43,088 bases of DNA, taken from NCBI GenBank assembly GCA_028713675.1, contig JAQTNV010000031.1, positions 1-43,088 of the forward strand. The letters are read 5' to 3'. The position numbers and the translations under genes are program-made. The number at the start of each line of letters is the position of its first letter. Positions within the stretch are counted from its first letter, which is position 1. Shown one piece after another: positions 1-7,623 of this stretch. Origin of the DNA: a bacterium (GTDB lineage Bacteria; Desulfobacterota; JAPLJL01). The notes below the pieces were generated by a model. It was not told the DNA's origin, did not search any database, and was given only the letters and a program-made list of their open reading frames with translations.

Positions 1-117
1 CAGGTTCTGGCGGGAGAGATCAATCCCGGAAAGGTCGGCCCCGGCCAGGTTTTTCCCGACCAGCTCCTTTTTTTCGGAAATGTATTCCAGAACCTGTGAA
101 CGGTTGAGGGCTTCCAT
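1..117 (-). CDS. Pentapeptide-repeat protein, N-terminal fragment
   Basis: Only the first 39 codons lie in the window and the gene runs leftward out of it. The translation starts with a short helical stretch and then falls into the A(D/N)LXX pattern, seen as NLAGADLSGIDLSRQNL (residues 23-39). This pattern marks pentapeptide-repeat proteins, which fold as a right-handed four-sided beta helix. Known members have very different roles, so no function can be set from this stub. The ATG at 117 has no clear Shine-Dalgarno site. The gene diverges from the GH31 gene across a 93-base gap that must hold promoters for both. Confidence 0.6.
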   Translation of the reverse strand, partial: MEALNRSQVLEYISEKKELVGKNLAGADLSGIDLSRQNL

Positions 118-210
118 ACTTTATTTGCACATACCTGTCTGTCATTCTAGATATAAATGGTGATTAGCGTCAAATTGGGTTAGGATATTTTCAGACCGCC
201 AAAGGCAAAG

Positions 211-2874
211 ATGGCCCTCAGGCATTATCCGAAAATCATGATTTTCCTCGCCGGGTTTTCTTTTTTCCCGGTCGTTCCGGCCCCAGCGGAAATTCTGGAT
301 ACCGGGGTTGTCCGGATCAGCGTTTCGGCAAATTCCTTCCGGCTGGAATTTCAAAACAAACTGGGCGAGGTGTTTCTCTCCGGCTTGAACCGGGATTTTT
401 CCGATCCGCGCTACCAGGGGATGATTTTTTCCCCCGCGCCGTCAAGTTCGGAAGACGCGGGATATCTTTATCCCGGTTTTGCCTGGGAGGGCCGGTCCCA
501 GGAGGAAAGCCGGGAGTGGTACGGCTGCCGGGGGGGGGAGCTGGACGAGTCGGCGGCGGATGACTGGGTGGTTTCCTGCCCTCCCGAAGGCCCGGGGCAG
601 GATGGGATCAAAATCAGGATAAAGGTGGTGGATCTCGACATCATCCGGGTGGAAATAACCCCGGATTCAACCCGGGCCGTGGACCGGGTCAGCCTGGCCT
701 TCAATTCGGATTCCGAGGAACATTTCTTCGGCCTGGGGGAGAGGTTTAACGGGGTGGACCAAAAAGGCCGGACGGTCTACTGCTGGAGCGAGGAGGGCCC
801 GGTGGGCTTGGGCCTGGGTCCCGAGGTTCCCCCCTTTCCGGACGGATCCGGGGCCACTTATTGGCCGGTTCCATTTTTTCTCAGCAGCCGCGGATACGGG
901 ATGCTCCTGGATACCGGATACCGGACCAATTTCGAACTGACCTCGGTCTACCCGGACGCCTTCCGGCTGGAAACCGAGGGCCCGGGTTTGAAATTCTATC
1001 TTTTTTACGGACCCGATCCCCAGAAAATCATCTCCGATTTCACCTGGATGGGGGGCGGGAAACCGCCCCTCCCTCCCCGCTGGGTCTTCGCGCCCTGGAA
1101 CGACGCGGTCGGGGGGGAGCGGGAGGTGCGAAAAGTGGCGGAGACGATCCGGTCCAATCATATTCCTTCAGGGGTGATCTGGACCGAGGACTGGGCTTCC
1201 CCGCAGGGAAGTTACTCGGTCAACGAGGACTTTTATCCGCAACTCGGGCAGTTGATTGACGATCTTCACCAGGACGGATTCCGATTCCTGACTTATTACT
1301 GGCCTTACCTGATCGAGGGAACCCCGGAATTCAACGAAGGGGTTCAGGGACAATGGGTGGTAAAACGCCCGGACGGCGGGCCCTTTGTCTTCCCGGTCAT
1401 GTTCCGCCGGGTAGCCGAGGTGGACTTTACCAATATTTCCGCCGTCGTCTGGTACCAGTCCCTGCTCAAGCGGGGAATCAGCCTGGGTTTTGACGGCTGG
1501 ATGTTTGACTTCGGTGAATATACCCCGGCCTCCGCCAGCTTCTCGGACGGCCGGAGCGGCCGGGAGATGCATAACCGCTACCCGTTTTTCGCCCAAAGCG
1601 TGGTCAGGGACATTTTGTCCAGTGAACACGAGGACGGCGATTTTGCCTTTTTCTCCCGGTCGGGTTACCTGGGGTCGCAGGGCCAGGTGGATATCGCCTG
1701 GCCGGGTGACCAGAACACCTCCTGGGAAGCGGCGGATGGACTTCCCTCGGTTATTCCCGCCGGCCTTTCCCTGGGATTGTCCGGGGTGGCCCTGTTCGGC
1801 CCCGACATCGGCGGCTATCATTCGGTTTTTTCCGCCAATACCGACCGCGAACTATTTTACCGCTGGGTCCAGGTCGGGGCGCTCTCGCCCATCATGCGGA
1901 CCCACCATGGCTGGCCGGGAGGAAACTGGTCTTTCGATACCGACCAGGAGACCCTGGAACTCTATCGGGAATACGCGCGCCTGCATACGCGGCTTTTCCC
2001 CTACCTGTACGCTTACGCCGCCCGGGCGCACGAGACCGGGCTTCCGATCATGCGGCATCTTTTTCTCCAGTATCCCAACGATCCCGAGGTTTTCGGCCTC
2101 GATTACGAGTACCTGCTGGGGGAGGAGATCCTGGTGGCCCCGGTGCTTTCCGCCGGAGCCCGGGAACAGAGGTTGTATCTTCCCTACGGCACCTGGTTCG
2201 ATTTCTGGACCGACCGGAGTTACGCCGGCCCGGGATGGATCACGGTCTCCGCCCCGTTGGATCGAATCCCCCTCCTGGTCCGGTCGGGAACCATAATCCC
2301 GATGCTTAATCCCGAGGTGGAAACCCTATGGTCAGCAACGGGGTCATGGCTCCAGGGTAACAGCGATGGAGAACTCCGCGTCCAGGTTTATCTCCCCGAG
2401 TCAACCAACCAGATTGCGGGAGCCAGTTTCGAACTCGCGGACGGGACCAGTATTTCCCTGGACGGTCGGAAAGGCGGGTGGCCGGTGCTGCCCACAAAGA
2501 TAGAGAGCACACATAGCCAGCAGATCATTCCGGAAGAGAAAACCTCATTGGGCTTCGCCAATTCGACCCCGTCCTGGTTTTACGATCGGGCTTCTCAGCG
2601 GTTGAGGATTAAAATCCAGGCCGCAAAAGAATTGCTTACTTCCGGCCCGATCGGTGATGACCAGGTCGGGCTGGTTATTTCGATTGCCGGAGAGGTCCAG
2701 AGATTGTATGAGTTTTCCATCTTCTATCCGCAGCCGGAAGCGGAAGGATGCGCGGTTTCGCGCCCGGAACGGACACCCGCGGCCTACTGGTGGCTTCCGG
2801 TGATACTGTTTCTGATCATTTTCGGCGGGTCTTTTCTGCGGTCCTGGGTGAGAAAAATAAGGACAAGAAATTGA
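211..2874 (+). CDS. Secreted, membrane-anchored glycoside hydrolase family 31 protein
   Basis: An 887-residue alpha-glycosidase of family GH31, which cleaves by a two-aspartate retaining mechanism. The nucleophile is D433 in GWMFDFGEY and the likely acid/base is D500 in WPGDQNTSW. PDIGGYHS, PIMRTHHGW and LVAPVL are further GH31 core motifs. Residues 1-25 form a signal peptide ending PAPA. Residues 859-876 form a second hydrophobic helix followed by a basic tail (RKIRTRN), so the enzyme is probably held in the inner membrane with its catalytic domain in the periplasm. The core resembles E. coli YihQ (sulfoquinovosidase), but the segment after WTEDW lacks the Arg-x-x-Trp pair that binds the sulfonate. 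Substrate is therefore unknown; alpha-glucoside or alpha-xyloside are alternatives. A G9 tract lies at 530-538. No sugar transporter or regulator adjoins it. Confidence 0.9.
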   Translation: MALRHYPKIMIFLAGFSFFPVVPAPAEILDTGVVRISVSANSFRLEFQNKLGEVFLSGLNRDFSDPRYQGMIFSPAPSSSEDAGYLYPGFAWEGRSQEESREWYGCRGGELDESAADDWVVSCPPEGPGQDGIKIRIKVVDLDIIRVEITPDSTRAVDRVSLAFNSDSEEHFFGLGERFNGVDQKGRTVYCWSEEGPVGLGLGPEVPPFPDGSGATYWPVPFFLSSRGYGMLLDTGYRTNFELTSVYPDAFRLETEGPGLKFYLFYGPDPQKIISDFTWMGGGKPPLPPRWVFAPWNDAVGGEREVRKVAETIRSNHIPSGVIWTEDWASPQGSYSVNEDFYPQLGQLIDDLHQDGFRFLTYYWPYLIEGTPEFNEGVQGQWVVKRPDGGPFVFPVMFRRVAEVDFTNISAVVWYQSLLKRGISLGFDGWMFDFGEYTPASASFSDGRSGREMHNRYPFFAQSVVRDILSSEHEDGDFAFFSRSGYLGSQGQVDIAWPGDQNTSWEAADGLPSVIPAGLSLGLSGVALFGPDIGGYHSVFSANTDRELFYRWVQVGALSPIMRTHHGWPGGNWSFDTDQETLELYREYARLHTRLFPYLYAYAARAHETGLPIMRHLFLQYPNDPEVFGLDYEYLLGEEILVAPVLSAGAREQRLYLPYGTWFDFWTDRSYAGPGWITVSAPLDRIPLLVRSGTIIPMLNPEVETLWSATGSWLQGNSDGELRVQVYLPESTNQIAGASFELADGTSISLDGRKGGWPVLPTKIESTHSQQIIPEEKTSLGFANSTPSWFYDRASQRLRIKIQAAKELLTSGPIGDDQVGLVISIAGEVQRLYEFSIFYPQPEAEGCAVSRPERTPAAYWWLPVILFLIIFGGSFLRSWVRKIRTRN

Positions 2875-3015
2875 GTGATGATTTCAAAAGTTTCAATTGC
2901 GAACGAGTCCGGCCTGGCGGCAATAGCCGTTCAATGAAAAAAACGACCGATCCCTGAAAATATCAGCCCATTTCTGAAGAATTCCGTGCCAAAATAATCC
3001 CCGCAGACTAAACTC

Positions 3016-3043
3016 CTGACAATGTAAGCGGCATTAATATAGA
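3016..3043 (+). promoter_or_regulatory. Candidate sigma-70-type promoter for the lipid kinase gene
   Basis: CTGACA (3016-3021, five of six to consensus) is followed after 16 bases by TATAGA (3038-3043). It lies about 60 bases before the GTG start at 3104, in the 229-base gap after the GH31 gene. Sequence match only. Confidence 0.4.
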
Positions 3044-3103
3044 AATCAGAAGGCTATTACGTTCGATTTGATTGCTTTCCCAGGGAAAAAGGGAGGGTAA
3101 AAG

Positions 3104-4030
3104 GTGAGCAGAATAGCGTTGATTTTCAATCCTAATGCCAGGAAAGGCCGGGGAGGAAAAAAATTCCTTTCCGACATCAAATCGGTGATGGACGGGCGGG
3201 GTGAAATCATCGTCACCGAAAACGTTCAGGACATTCCCCGGGCCATCTCCCGTTTAAAAGATATCGATTTCAGCGTTCTGGGACTTTACGGCGGGGATGG
3301 AACGGCTTTTCACACCCTGACCAATTACATCCAGCAGGATGGGTATCGTCCCCTTCCGCAGGTGCTTCTCCTGCAGGGCGGAACCATGAACGTGGTCATG
3401 GCCTATTTCAAAAGCGGGGTCGGCCCGTCGGAGATGTTCAAGAAACTCCTCGCGAAAGCCCAGAAAGGCGAGCCGTTCGAGACGGTACCCGTGAATCTCC
3501 TCCGGGTCAATGACAATTATGGCTTCACCGTCGGCATCGCCATGCCGGCCAAGCTGGTGGCCGCCTACCAGGAAGGGGGCGACATCGGGATCAACAAATC
3601 CTTCCGGGTCACCGCGCGCCTGATCGGTTCTTCCATCGTCGAAGGGGAGTTTGCCCGCCGGCTCTTCACCCCCATCCCGGCCAAGCTTTTCGTGGACGGG
3701 AAGGAGGCCCCGCTGAAAAGCTTTTCCGCGATCATAGCTTCCACCATCAATAATTGCGGGTTCGGGTTCCATCCTTTTTACCGGGCGGAGGAAAAACCGG
3801 GCTGTTTCCATCTTCTCGCCACCGATGAAAAACCGGGAAGGATTGTCCGCCATATCGCGAGCATCCGAAAGGCGGAGGCGGTCAAGGGCCTTTCCCTGAT
3901 TGATGAAGTGGCGAGCCAGGTCCGGGTGGAGCTTCCCGAACCCGGGAAAGTCATGATGGAGGGGGAATTCTTCGAGGCCCGCGACGTCGTGATCCGGACC
4001 GGCCCCCGGATCAACCTGATCGTCGGTTAA
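3104..4030 (+). CDS. Diacylglycerol-kinase-family lipid kinase (copy 1)
   Basis: A 308-residue protein of the DAGK catalytic family (DgkB/YegS/sphingosine-kinase fold), which moves a phosphate from ATP to a lipid hydroxyl. The glycine-rich nucleotide motif GGDGT is at residues 63-67, GGTMN at 92-96, and the N-terminus has the typical IFNPNARKG strand-loop. The GTG start at 3104 is set by GGGAGGG about 10 bases upstream. Length and fold fit a complete single-domain kinase at the inner membrane face. A homologue lies at 18878-19816 on the other strand; both share the block F(H/K)P(F/L)YRAEE and an FS(R)-type kinase end, so they are true paralogues rather than chance matches. The lipid substrate cannot be told; an NAD-kinase role is unlikely because of the lipid-kinase C-terminal lobe. 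It appears monocistronic. Confidence 0.85.
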   Translation: MSRIALIFNPNARKGRGGKKFLSDIKSVMDGRGEIIVTENVQDIPRAISRLKDIDFSVLGLYGGDGTAFHTLTNYIQQDGYRPLPQVLLLQGGTMNVVMAYFKSGVGPSEMFKKLLAKAQKGEPFETVPVNLLRVNDNYGFTVGIAMPAKLVAAYQEGGDIGINKSFRVTARLIGSSIVEGEFARRLFTPIPAKLFVDGKEAPLKSFSAIIASTINNCGFGFHPFYRAEEKPGCFHLLATDEKPGRIVRHIASIRKAEAVKGLSLIDEVASQVRVELPEPGKVMMEGEFFEARDVVIRTGPRINLIVG

Positions 4031-4154
4031 CCCAGCCAAGCACTTTTGAAATCTAAGGAAGTTCGAAATCGCCGGTTCTTTTGGTAATTTTATCCTGACA
4101 ATTGAGGATATCGGATCCACTATCTGGCGGGTATTCCTACCCAACGCATATATA

Positions 4155-4163
4155 TGCTAATAT
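4155..4163 (+). promoter_or_regulatory. Candidate extended -10 promoter before rpsF
   Basis: TGC followed directly by TAATAT gives an extended -10 element (TG at 4155-4156, -10 at 4158-4163), inside an AT-rich stretch. TATAAT at 4161-4166 overlaps it. No good -35 is visible at 17 bases. It lies about 50 bases before rpsF. Confidence 0.35.
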
Positions 4164-4210
4164 AATTGCCTTGGAGTGTTTAAATTATTATTTTTAATTC
4201 AGGAGGTGTC

Positions 4211-4660
4211 ATGCGGAAGTACGAGACTTTTTACCTCACCGACGGCCAGCCCGACTTGATCGAAAAGATCAATGCCCGGGTCAAGGAAGTAGTCGAGCAG
4301 AATCAGGGTGTCTTCTTGAAGGCCGAAAACTGGGGAACCCGGCAGCTGGCTTATCACATCAAGAGGGTACAGCAGGGAAATTACATCCGCCTGGAGTACG
4401 AGCTGGCTCCCGCGCAGATAGGGGAGATTAATCGCGCGCTCCGGTTCCAGGAAGGGGTGATCCGGTTCCGGACCCATCTGGTCAAAGGAGAGACCCTTTT
4501 CGCTCCTTACGAGTCGTCCGAGCAATTCGCCCGGGAACCCCGGCACTATACCCCGCAGGAAGATGCTCCGCGCGAGGTTTTGGCCCCGGTCAAGGAAGCT
4601 CCTGTGCCGGTGCCGGTCGGGGAAGATACCGGGAAAGCCGAGAAGCAGGAAGGGCAATAA
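4211..4660 (+). CDS. rpsF: 30S ribosomal protein S6
   Basis: Ribosomal protein S6, 149 residues, which binds 16S rRNA with S18 in the platform of the small subunit. The start MRKYETFYL and the blocks NWGTRQLAYHIKR and GNYIRLEYE are typical of S6. The family core ends near residue 95; the rest (about 50 residues, rich in proline, glutamate and lysine) is an acidic, flexible tail as seen in many S6 proteins. The start ATG follows a strong Shine-Dalgarno (AGGAGGTGTC). ssb follows after 96 bases, the normal rpsF-ssb order, but rpsR (S18) and rplI (L9), which often complete this operon, are absent downstream. Confidence 0.97.
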   Translation: MRKYETFYLTDGQPDLIEKINARVKEVVEQNQGVFLKAENWGTRQLAYHIKRVQQGNYIRLEYELAPAQIGEINRALRFQEGVIRFRTHLVKGETLFAPYESSEQFAREPRHYTPQEDAPREVLAPVKEAPVPVPVGEDTGKAEKQEGQ

Positions 4661-4756
4661 CGGCGGTCCTGATTTTCCGGGTGTGGACCGGAAAATCCGC
4701 GATTTAGGTTCTCCCGGGAAACGGGGGAGAGGGATGACGGCGAAAGGAGAGGGGGA

Positions 4757-5224
4757 ATGGGAAGCTATAGTTATAGCAAGGTAATCCTGCTCGGGAACCT
4801 GACCCGGGACCCGGAGCTTCGTTATACCCCCGGCGGCACCGCGGTGGCTTCCTTCGCCCTCGCGATTAACCATCGTTATCGGGCTTCGGGGCAAGGAGAG
4901 GAACCCGCCCCGCATGCCGAGGGCGACAAATCCAAAGAATACAAAGAAGAGGTCAGCTATATCGACATCGTCGTTTTCGGGAAACAGGGAGAAAACTGCG
5001 CGGAGTATTTAAACAAGGGCCGGCTGGCCCTGGTCGAGGGCCGGATCCGGCAGAGGCGTTGGGAAAGCCAGGACGGCCAGAAGCGCAATAAAGTCGAAGT
5101 GGTGGCCAACACCGTCCGCTTCCTGCCTTCGGGGGGAGATTCCCGGAACCGCGGCAAGGATTATTCGGAAGAGCCGCCCGAGGAAGATCACGCCAAGGGG
5201 CCGGAAGAAGACATCCCGTTTTAA
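4757..5224 (+). CDS. ssb: Single-stranded DNA-binding protein
   Basis: SSB, 155 residues, which coats single-stranded DNA and recruits replication and repair proteins. The OB fold starts at KVILLGNLTRDPELRYT and includes FALAINHRYR, IDIVVFGKQGENC and LVEGRIRQRRWE. The C-terminus is acidic and ends EEDIPF, the partner-binding tip. Between the strand ending in NHRYR and the one starting SYIDIVV there is a charged insertion of roughly 20 residues (about 43-65), longer than in E. coli SSB. The start ATG has AAAGGAGAGGGGG just upstream. The gene follows rpsF and precedes pheA by 133 bases. Confidence 0.97.
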   Translation: MGSYSYSKVILLGNLTRDPELRYTPGGTAVASFALAINHRYRASGQGEEPAPHAEGDKSKEYKEEVSYIDIVVFGKQGENCAEYLNKGRLALVEGRIRQRRWESQDGQKRNKVEVVANTVRFLPSGGDSRNRGKDYSEEPPEEDHAKGPEEDIPF

Positions 5225-5233
5225 AACAAATCC

Positions 5234-5275
5234 CAATAACCAAGCTCCAATTACCAAACTTCAATTACCAAACGA
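5234..5275 (+). repeat. 14-base tandem repeat, three units
   Basis: Three 14-base units follow each other: CAATAACCAAGCTC, CAATTACCAAACTT and CAATTACCAAACGA. They begin ten bases after the ssb stop codon and contain no T-rich terminator. The function is unknown. Confidence 0.8.
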
Positions 5276-5357
5276 TAAAAAGGCTGAGTCAATCGGTTGC
5301 GGTTGCGCGGCTTGTTTCGGTTGGGTCATACGGCAGCAGTATAAATAAAAACGAAAA

Positions 5358-6245
5358 ATGAGAATTTATTATTTCGGGCCGGAAGGTAGTTTCAGCGAGG
5401 AAGCGGCCCTTCAGCGCTTCGGCCGGCGGGGTGAGTATTTTCCCATCCGGGAAACCTTCGGGGTTTTCCGGGCGGTGAAAAAAGATCCCCAGGCGATCGG
5501 GGTGGTCCCGATTGAGAACTCCGCCCGGGGAGCGGTTTACGAAGTGGTGGACCAGGTGATGCTGGATGATTTCAGCCGGAGCGGGCTTTCCATCCTCGAG
5601 GAATTGTCACTTCCCATCGTTCTCTCGCTCCTGGTTAACCCCCAAGTGTCGGGTCCGCGGGGCAATAAGGCGGAGAGGCGGGCTTCTCCGCGTTTTGTCG
5701 AAACCAGCCGGAAGATCAAGCGGGTTTATTCACACCCCATTCAGCTGTCGTTTTGCCGCGACTGGGTCCAGGATAATATCCCGGGCGCCAAGCTGATGGA
5801 AAAAATCAGCACCTCCGAGGCGGCCCAGGCGGCCCGGCGGGACGAGGGCGGGGCCGCGATCGCCAACCTCCGGGCGGCCCGGATCTACAAATTAAATGTG
5901 CTTCTCCCCGAGATTGAAAATCTGGGAACGAATATCACCAACTTTTTCGTGATCGGGAGAAAACCAGGCCGCCCCGCGGCCAAGTCGAAAACCGGGATTG
6001 TTTTCTCCCTGGAGCATCGTCCCGGCTCGCTCTACCGCGCCCTGGGGGTTCTCCACCGGAATAAAATCAACATGACCAAGATTATCTCCAGACCGAAACC
6101 GCAAATGGTTGGGGAATACAATTTTTTTGTCGAGGTGGAAGGCCACCGGCAGAACCCCAGAATCAGGGAAGCCCTCCGGATGCTTTTGCGGCATACCCTG
6201 ACGCTGACGGTGATCGGGTCGTATCCGCTGATTAAGCTGAAATAA
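5358..6245 (+). CDS. pheA: Prephenate dehydratase (PDT plus ACT domains)
   Basis: Converts prephenate to phenylpyruvate in phenylalanine synthesis. Residues 1-203 are the PDT domain: FGPEGSFSE at the start, GVVPIENSARG, SHPIQLSFC and STSEAAQAA. Residues about 212-290 are an ACT domain that normally binds phenylalanine for feedback control; FSLEHRPGSLYRALGVL and ISRP match its two ligand motifs. There is no chorismate mutase domain, so it is the monofunctional type, 295 residues. Two oddities: the catalytic-region motif usually read T-R-F is T194-N195-F196 here, and a basic insertion of about 20-25 residues (GPRGNKAERRASPRF region) splits the domain. The ATG start has little Shine-Dalgarno. 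No other aromatic amino acid gene is adjacent. Confidence 0.92.
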   Translation: MRIYYFGPEGSFSEEAALQRFGRRGEYFPIRETFGVFRAVKKDPQAIGVVPIENSARGAVYEVVDQVMLDDFSRSGLSILEELSLPIVLSLLVNPQVSGPRGNKAERRASPRFVETSRKIKRVYSHPIQLSFCRDWVQDNIPGAKLMEKISTSEAAQAARRDEGGAAIANLRAARIYKLNVLLPEIENLGTNITNFFVIGRKPGRPAAKSKTGIVFSLEHRPGSLYRALGVLHRNKINMTKIISRPKPQMVGEYNFFVEVEGHRQNPRIREALRMLLRHTLTLTVIGSYPLIKLK

Positions 6246-6260
6246 TAAAAACTTTTTAGG

Positions 6261-6288
6261 GTAGACGGTAGACAGTAGACGGTAGACG
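6261..6288 (+). repeat. 7-base tandem repeat, four units
   Basis: GTAGACG, GTAGACA, GTAGACG, GTAGACG in a row just downstream of pheA. One base differs in unit two. Confidence 0.85.
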
Positions 6289-6337
6289 GGGAAAATAATT
6301 TCTCTATCGTCATAGTGTTTGTCATTATCCGCACCAT

Positions 6338-6383
6338 TAATGGGCATCAGCAAGCTGATGCGCTCCAAATAAATCAGAAAAAG
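6338..6383 (+). repeat. 46-base hairpin element, copy 1
   Basis: Matches 7471-7516 with a single mismatch in 46 bases, in the same orientation. Its centre is a perfect hairpin, GCATCAGC-AA-GCTGATGC. It lies 174 bases beyond the stop codon of plsC copy 1. This looks like a REP-type or small MITE element. Confidence 0.85.
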
Positions 6384-6432
6384 CCCGAGTGGGAGGGGAC
6401 AAGCCCCTCCCCTACAGTTCATTTATATTTTT

Positions 6433-6539
6433 GTCATTCCCGGGGAAGCGGGAATCCAGGATTTCCTGTAAAAACAGGAATCAATAGCTCCCCGCTTTCG
6501 CGGGGACGACATCTGGATCCCTGCTTTCGCAGGGATGAC
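6433..6539. repeat. Composite palindromic repeat with GTCATTCCC/GGGATGAC ends
   Basis: The stretch opens with GTCATTCCCG and closes with GGGATGAC, so its ends are inverted copies. Inside are three hairpins: ATTCCCG/CGGGAAT, TTCCTGT/ACAGGAA and CCCCGC/GCGGGG, and a fourth near the end (CCCTGC/GCAGGG). A related element with the same CTGGATCCCTGCTTTCG core lies at 16125-16264. Confidence 0.7.
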
Positions 6540-6557
6540 AGATTTCGGATTAATAAA

Positions 6558-7301
6558 TTAAGGCTTGTGACTTGATTCCGGACGGGTGGTACCGAGTTCC
6601 TGGCCCGAAAGCGCGGCTACGGTTTTCCGGGCATTTTCCAGGATTTCCACCAGCTGCGAGCCAATCTCTGAAACCATAAAAGGTTTGCCGATGGAAAGGA
6701 CCGCCTGAGCGGGACGGGGAAGCCGTGCGCCCTTGGGCAGGACGTCTCCCGTTCCCAGAATCCCCATCGGGATAATCGGGACCCCGGTTTCCTGGGCCAG
6801 GATAAACGCCCCCGGTTTGAAGGGGTAAATCATTCCATCCGTGCTTCTGGTCGACTCGGCGAAGAAGTGAATGGAAGCGCCTTTTTTCTCCAAAATGTTT
6901 TTAGCTTGGTCAAGAATTTTCTGCAAGCTGCCTTTCCCCCGATCAACCTTGATATGCCCGGCGAGGGAAAGCGCCCAGCCGAAAAAGGGGATCCGAAAAA
7001 GCTCGCGCTTCGCCAGGAAACGATATTTGGACGGGAGCTTGCCCTGAAGGATCACAGAGTCAAAGTGACTAATATGATTGGAAATGAAAATGTATTTGTG
7101 GTGAGGATGAATGTTTTCCATTCCGAAAATTTGTACCTTGACGCCGGAGGAGAAAAGCAGGACGTTAGCCCAGAACTTGCTGATGTGGCCCCCAAAGGTC
7201 CAGGCCAGGTTAAAAATCCGGAGAAAAGCGAGGATGATGGTGACGGCCGGGGTGAGCAGGAAGAGGGTGAGAATGAATAAAATATATCTAATATATTTCA
7301 T
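6558..7301 (-). CDS. PlsC-type lysophospholipid acyltransferase (copy 1)
   Basis: A 247-residue acyltransferase of the PlsC family, which adds a fatty acyl chain to lysophosphatidate or a similar lipid at the inner membrane. A hydrophobic helix spans residues about 5-30. The catalytic H-x4-D motif is H76-D81 in NHISHFD; the lipid-binding arginine block is FLAKRELFRIPFFGWAL. The third motif, normally FPEGTRS, is FAESTRS (147-153), with the glycine lost. VPIIPMGI is the usual fourth block. A close paralogue lies just upstream (7624-8373) with the same unusual third motif, so the pair arose by tandem duplication. They follow a sigma-54 activator gene on the same strand, but 322 bases separate the two copies. 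The exact lipid substrate is unknown. Confidence 0.88.
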   Translation of the reverse strand: MKYIRYILFILTLFLLTPAVTIILAFLRIFNLAWTFGGHISKFWANVLLFSSGVKVQIFGMENIHPHHKYIFISNHISHFDSVILQGKLPSKYRFLAKRELFRIPFFGWALSLAGHIKVDRGKGSLQKILDQAKNILEKKGASIHFFAESTRSTDGMIYPFKPGAFILAQETGVPIIPMGILGTGDVLPKGARLPRPAQAVLSIGKPFMVSEIGSQLVEILENARKTVAALSGQELGTTRPESSHKP

Positions 7302-7623
7302 TTTCTTAGTCCAGGGTTCAAAATCCGAAATTTGTATTATAACAATTACCTTTATTTTGAAAATCCCTTATCCCGGTCGAAGCCGGATCTTACCTGACCG
7401 AGCATCGGGCCAGGCAGGCAGGCTTTTGACAACGGAGGAATAAATCTAAAAATGTATTTGGTATTTCAAATAATGGGCATCAGCAAGCTGATGCGCTCCA
7501 AGTAAATCAGAAAAAGTAGGGGCGGGGTTTACCTGATTCAGGACCCGAATCAGGATGTGCCGAGAATGGAGCCCGCGGAAGGGCTTCACGCTCAGGACTG
7601 GTGACAGGAAAAGCCGGTTTGAA
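7302..7623. other. Gap between the two plsC copies
   Basis: No gene is seen in these 322 bases. They hold the second 46-base element (7471-7516) and a hairpin CCTGATTC/GAATCAGG (7532-7554). The part next to plsC copy 1 is AT-rich and may hold a separate promoter, but I cannot point to a convincing one. Confidence 0.7.
7471..7516 (+). repeat. 46-base hairpin element, copy 2
   Basis: Same sequence and orientation as 6338-6383 with one difference (G for A at position 31). It sits 107 bases beyond the stop codon of plsC copy 2, so both acyltransferase genes have this element on their 3' side. Confidence 0.85.

Larger units (their letters stand above)
6246..6557. other. Intergenic region between convergent pheA and plsC copy 1, filled with repeats
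   Basis: This 312-base gap holds no gene. In order it contains a 7-base tandem tract (6261-6288), a 46-base hairpin element (6338-6383), a GGGAGGGG/CCCCTCCC hairpin (6391-6411) and a composite palindromic repeat (6433-6539). No clean rho-independent terminator for either gene is seen. Confidence 0.8.

Noticed and set aside
211..2874. Sulfoquinovosidase (YihQ) call
   Set aside because: The core is similar, but the segment carrying the sulfonate-binding Arg-x-x-Trp is absent.
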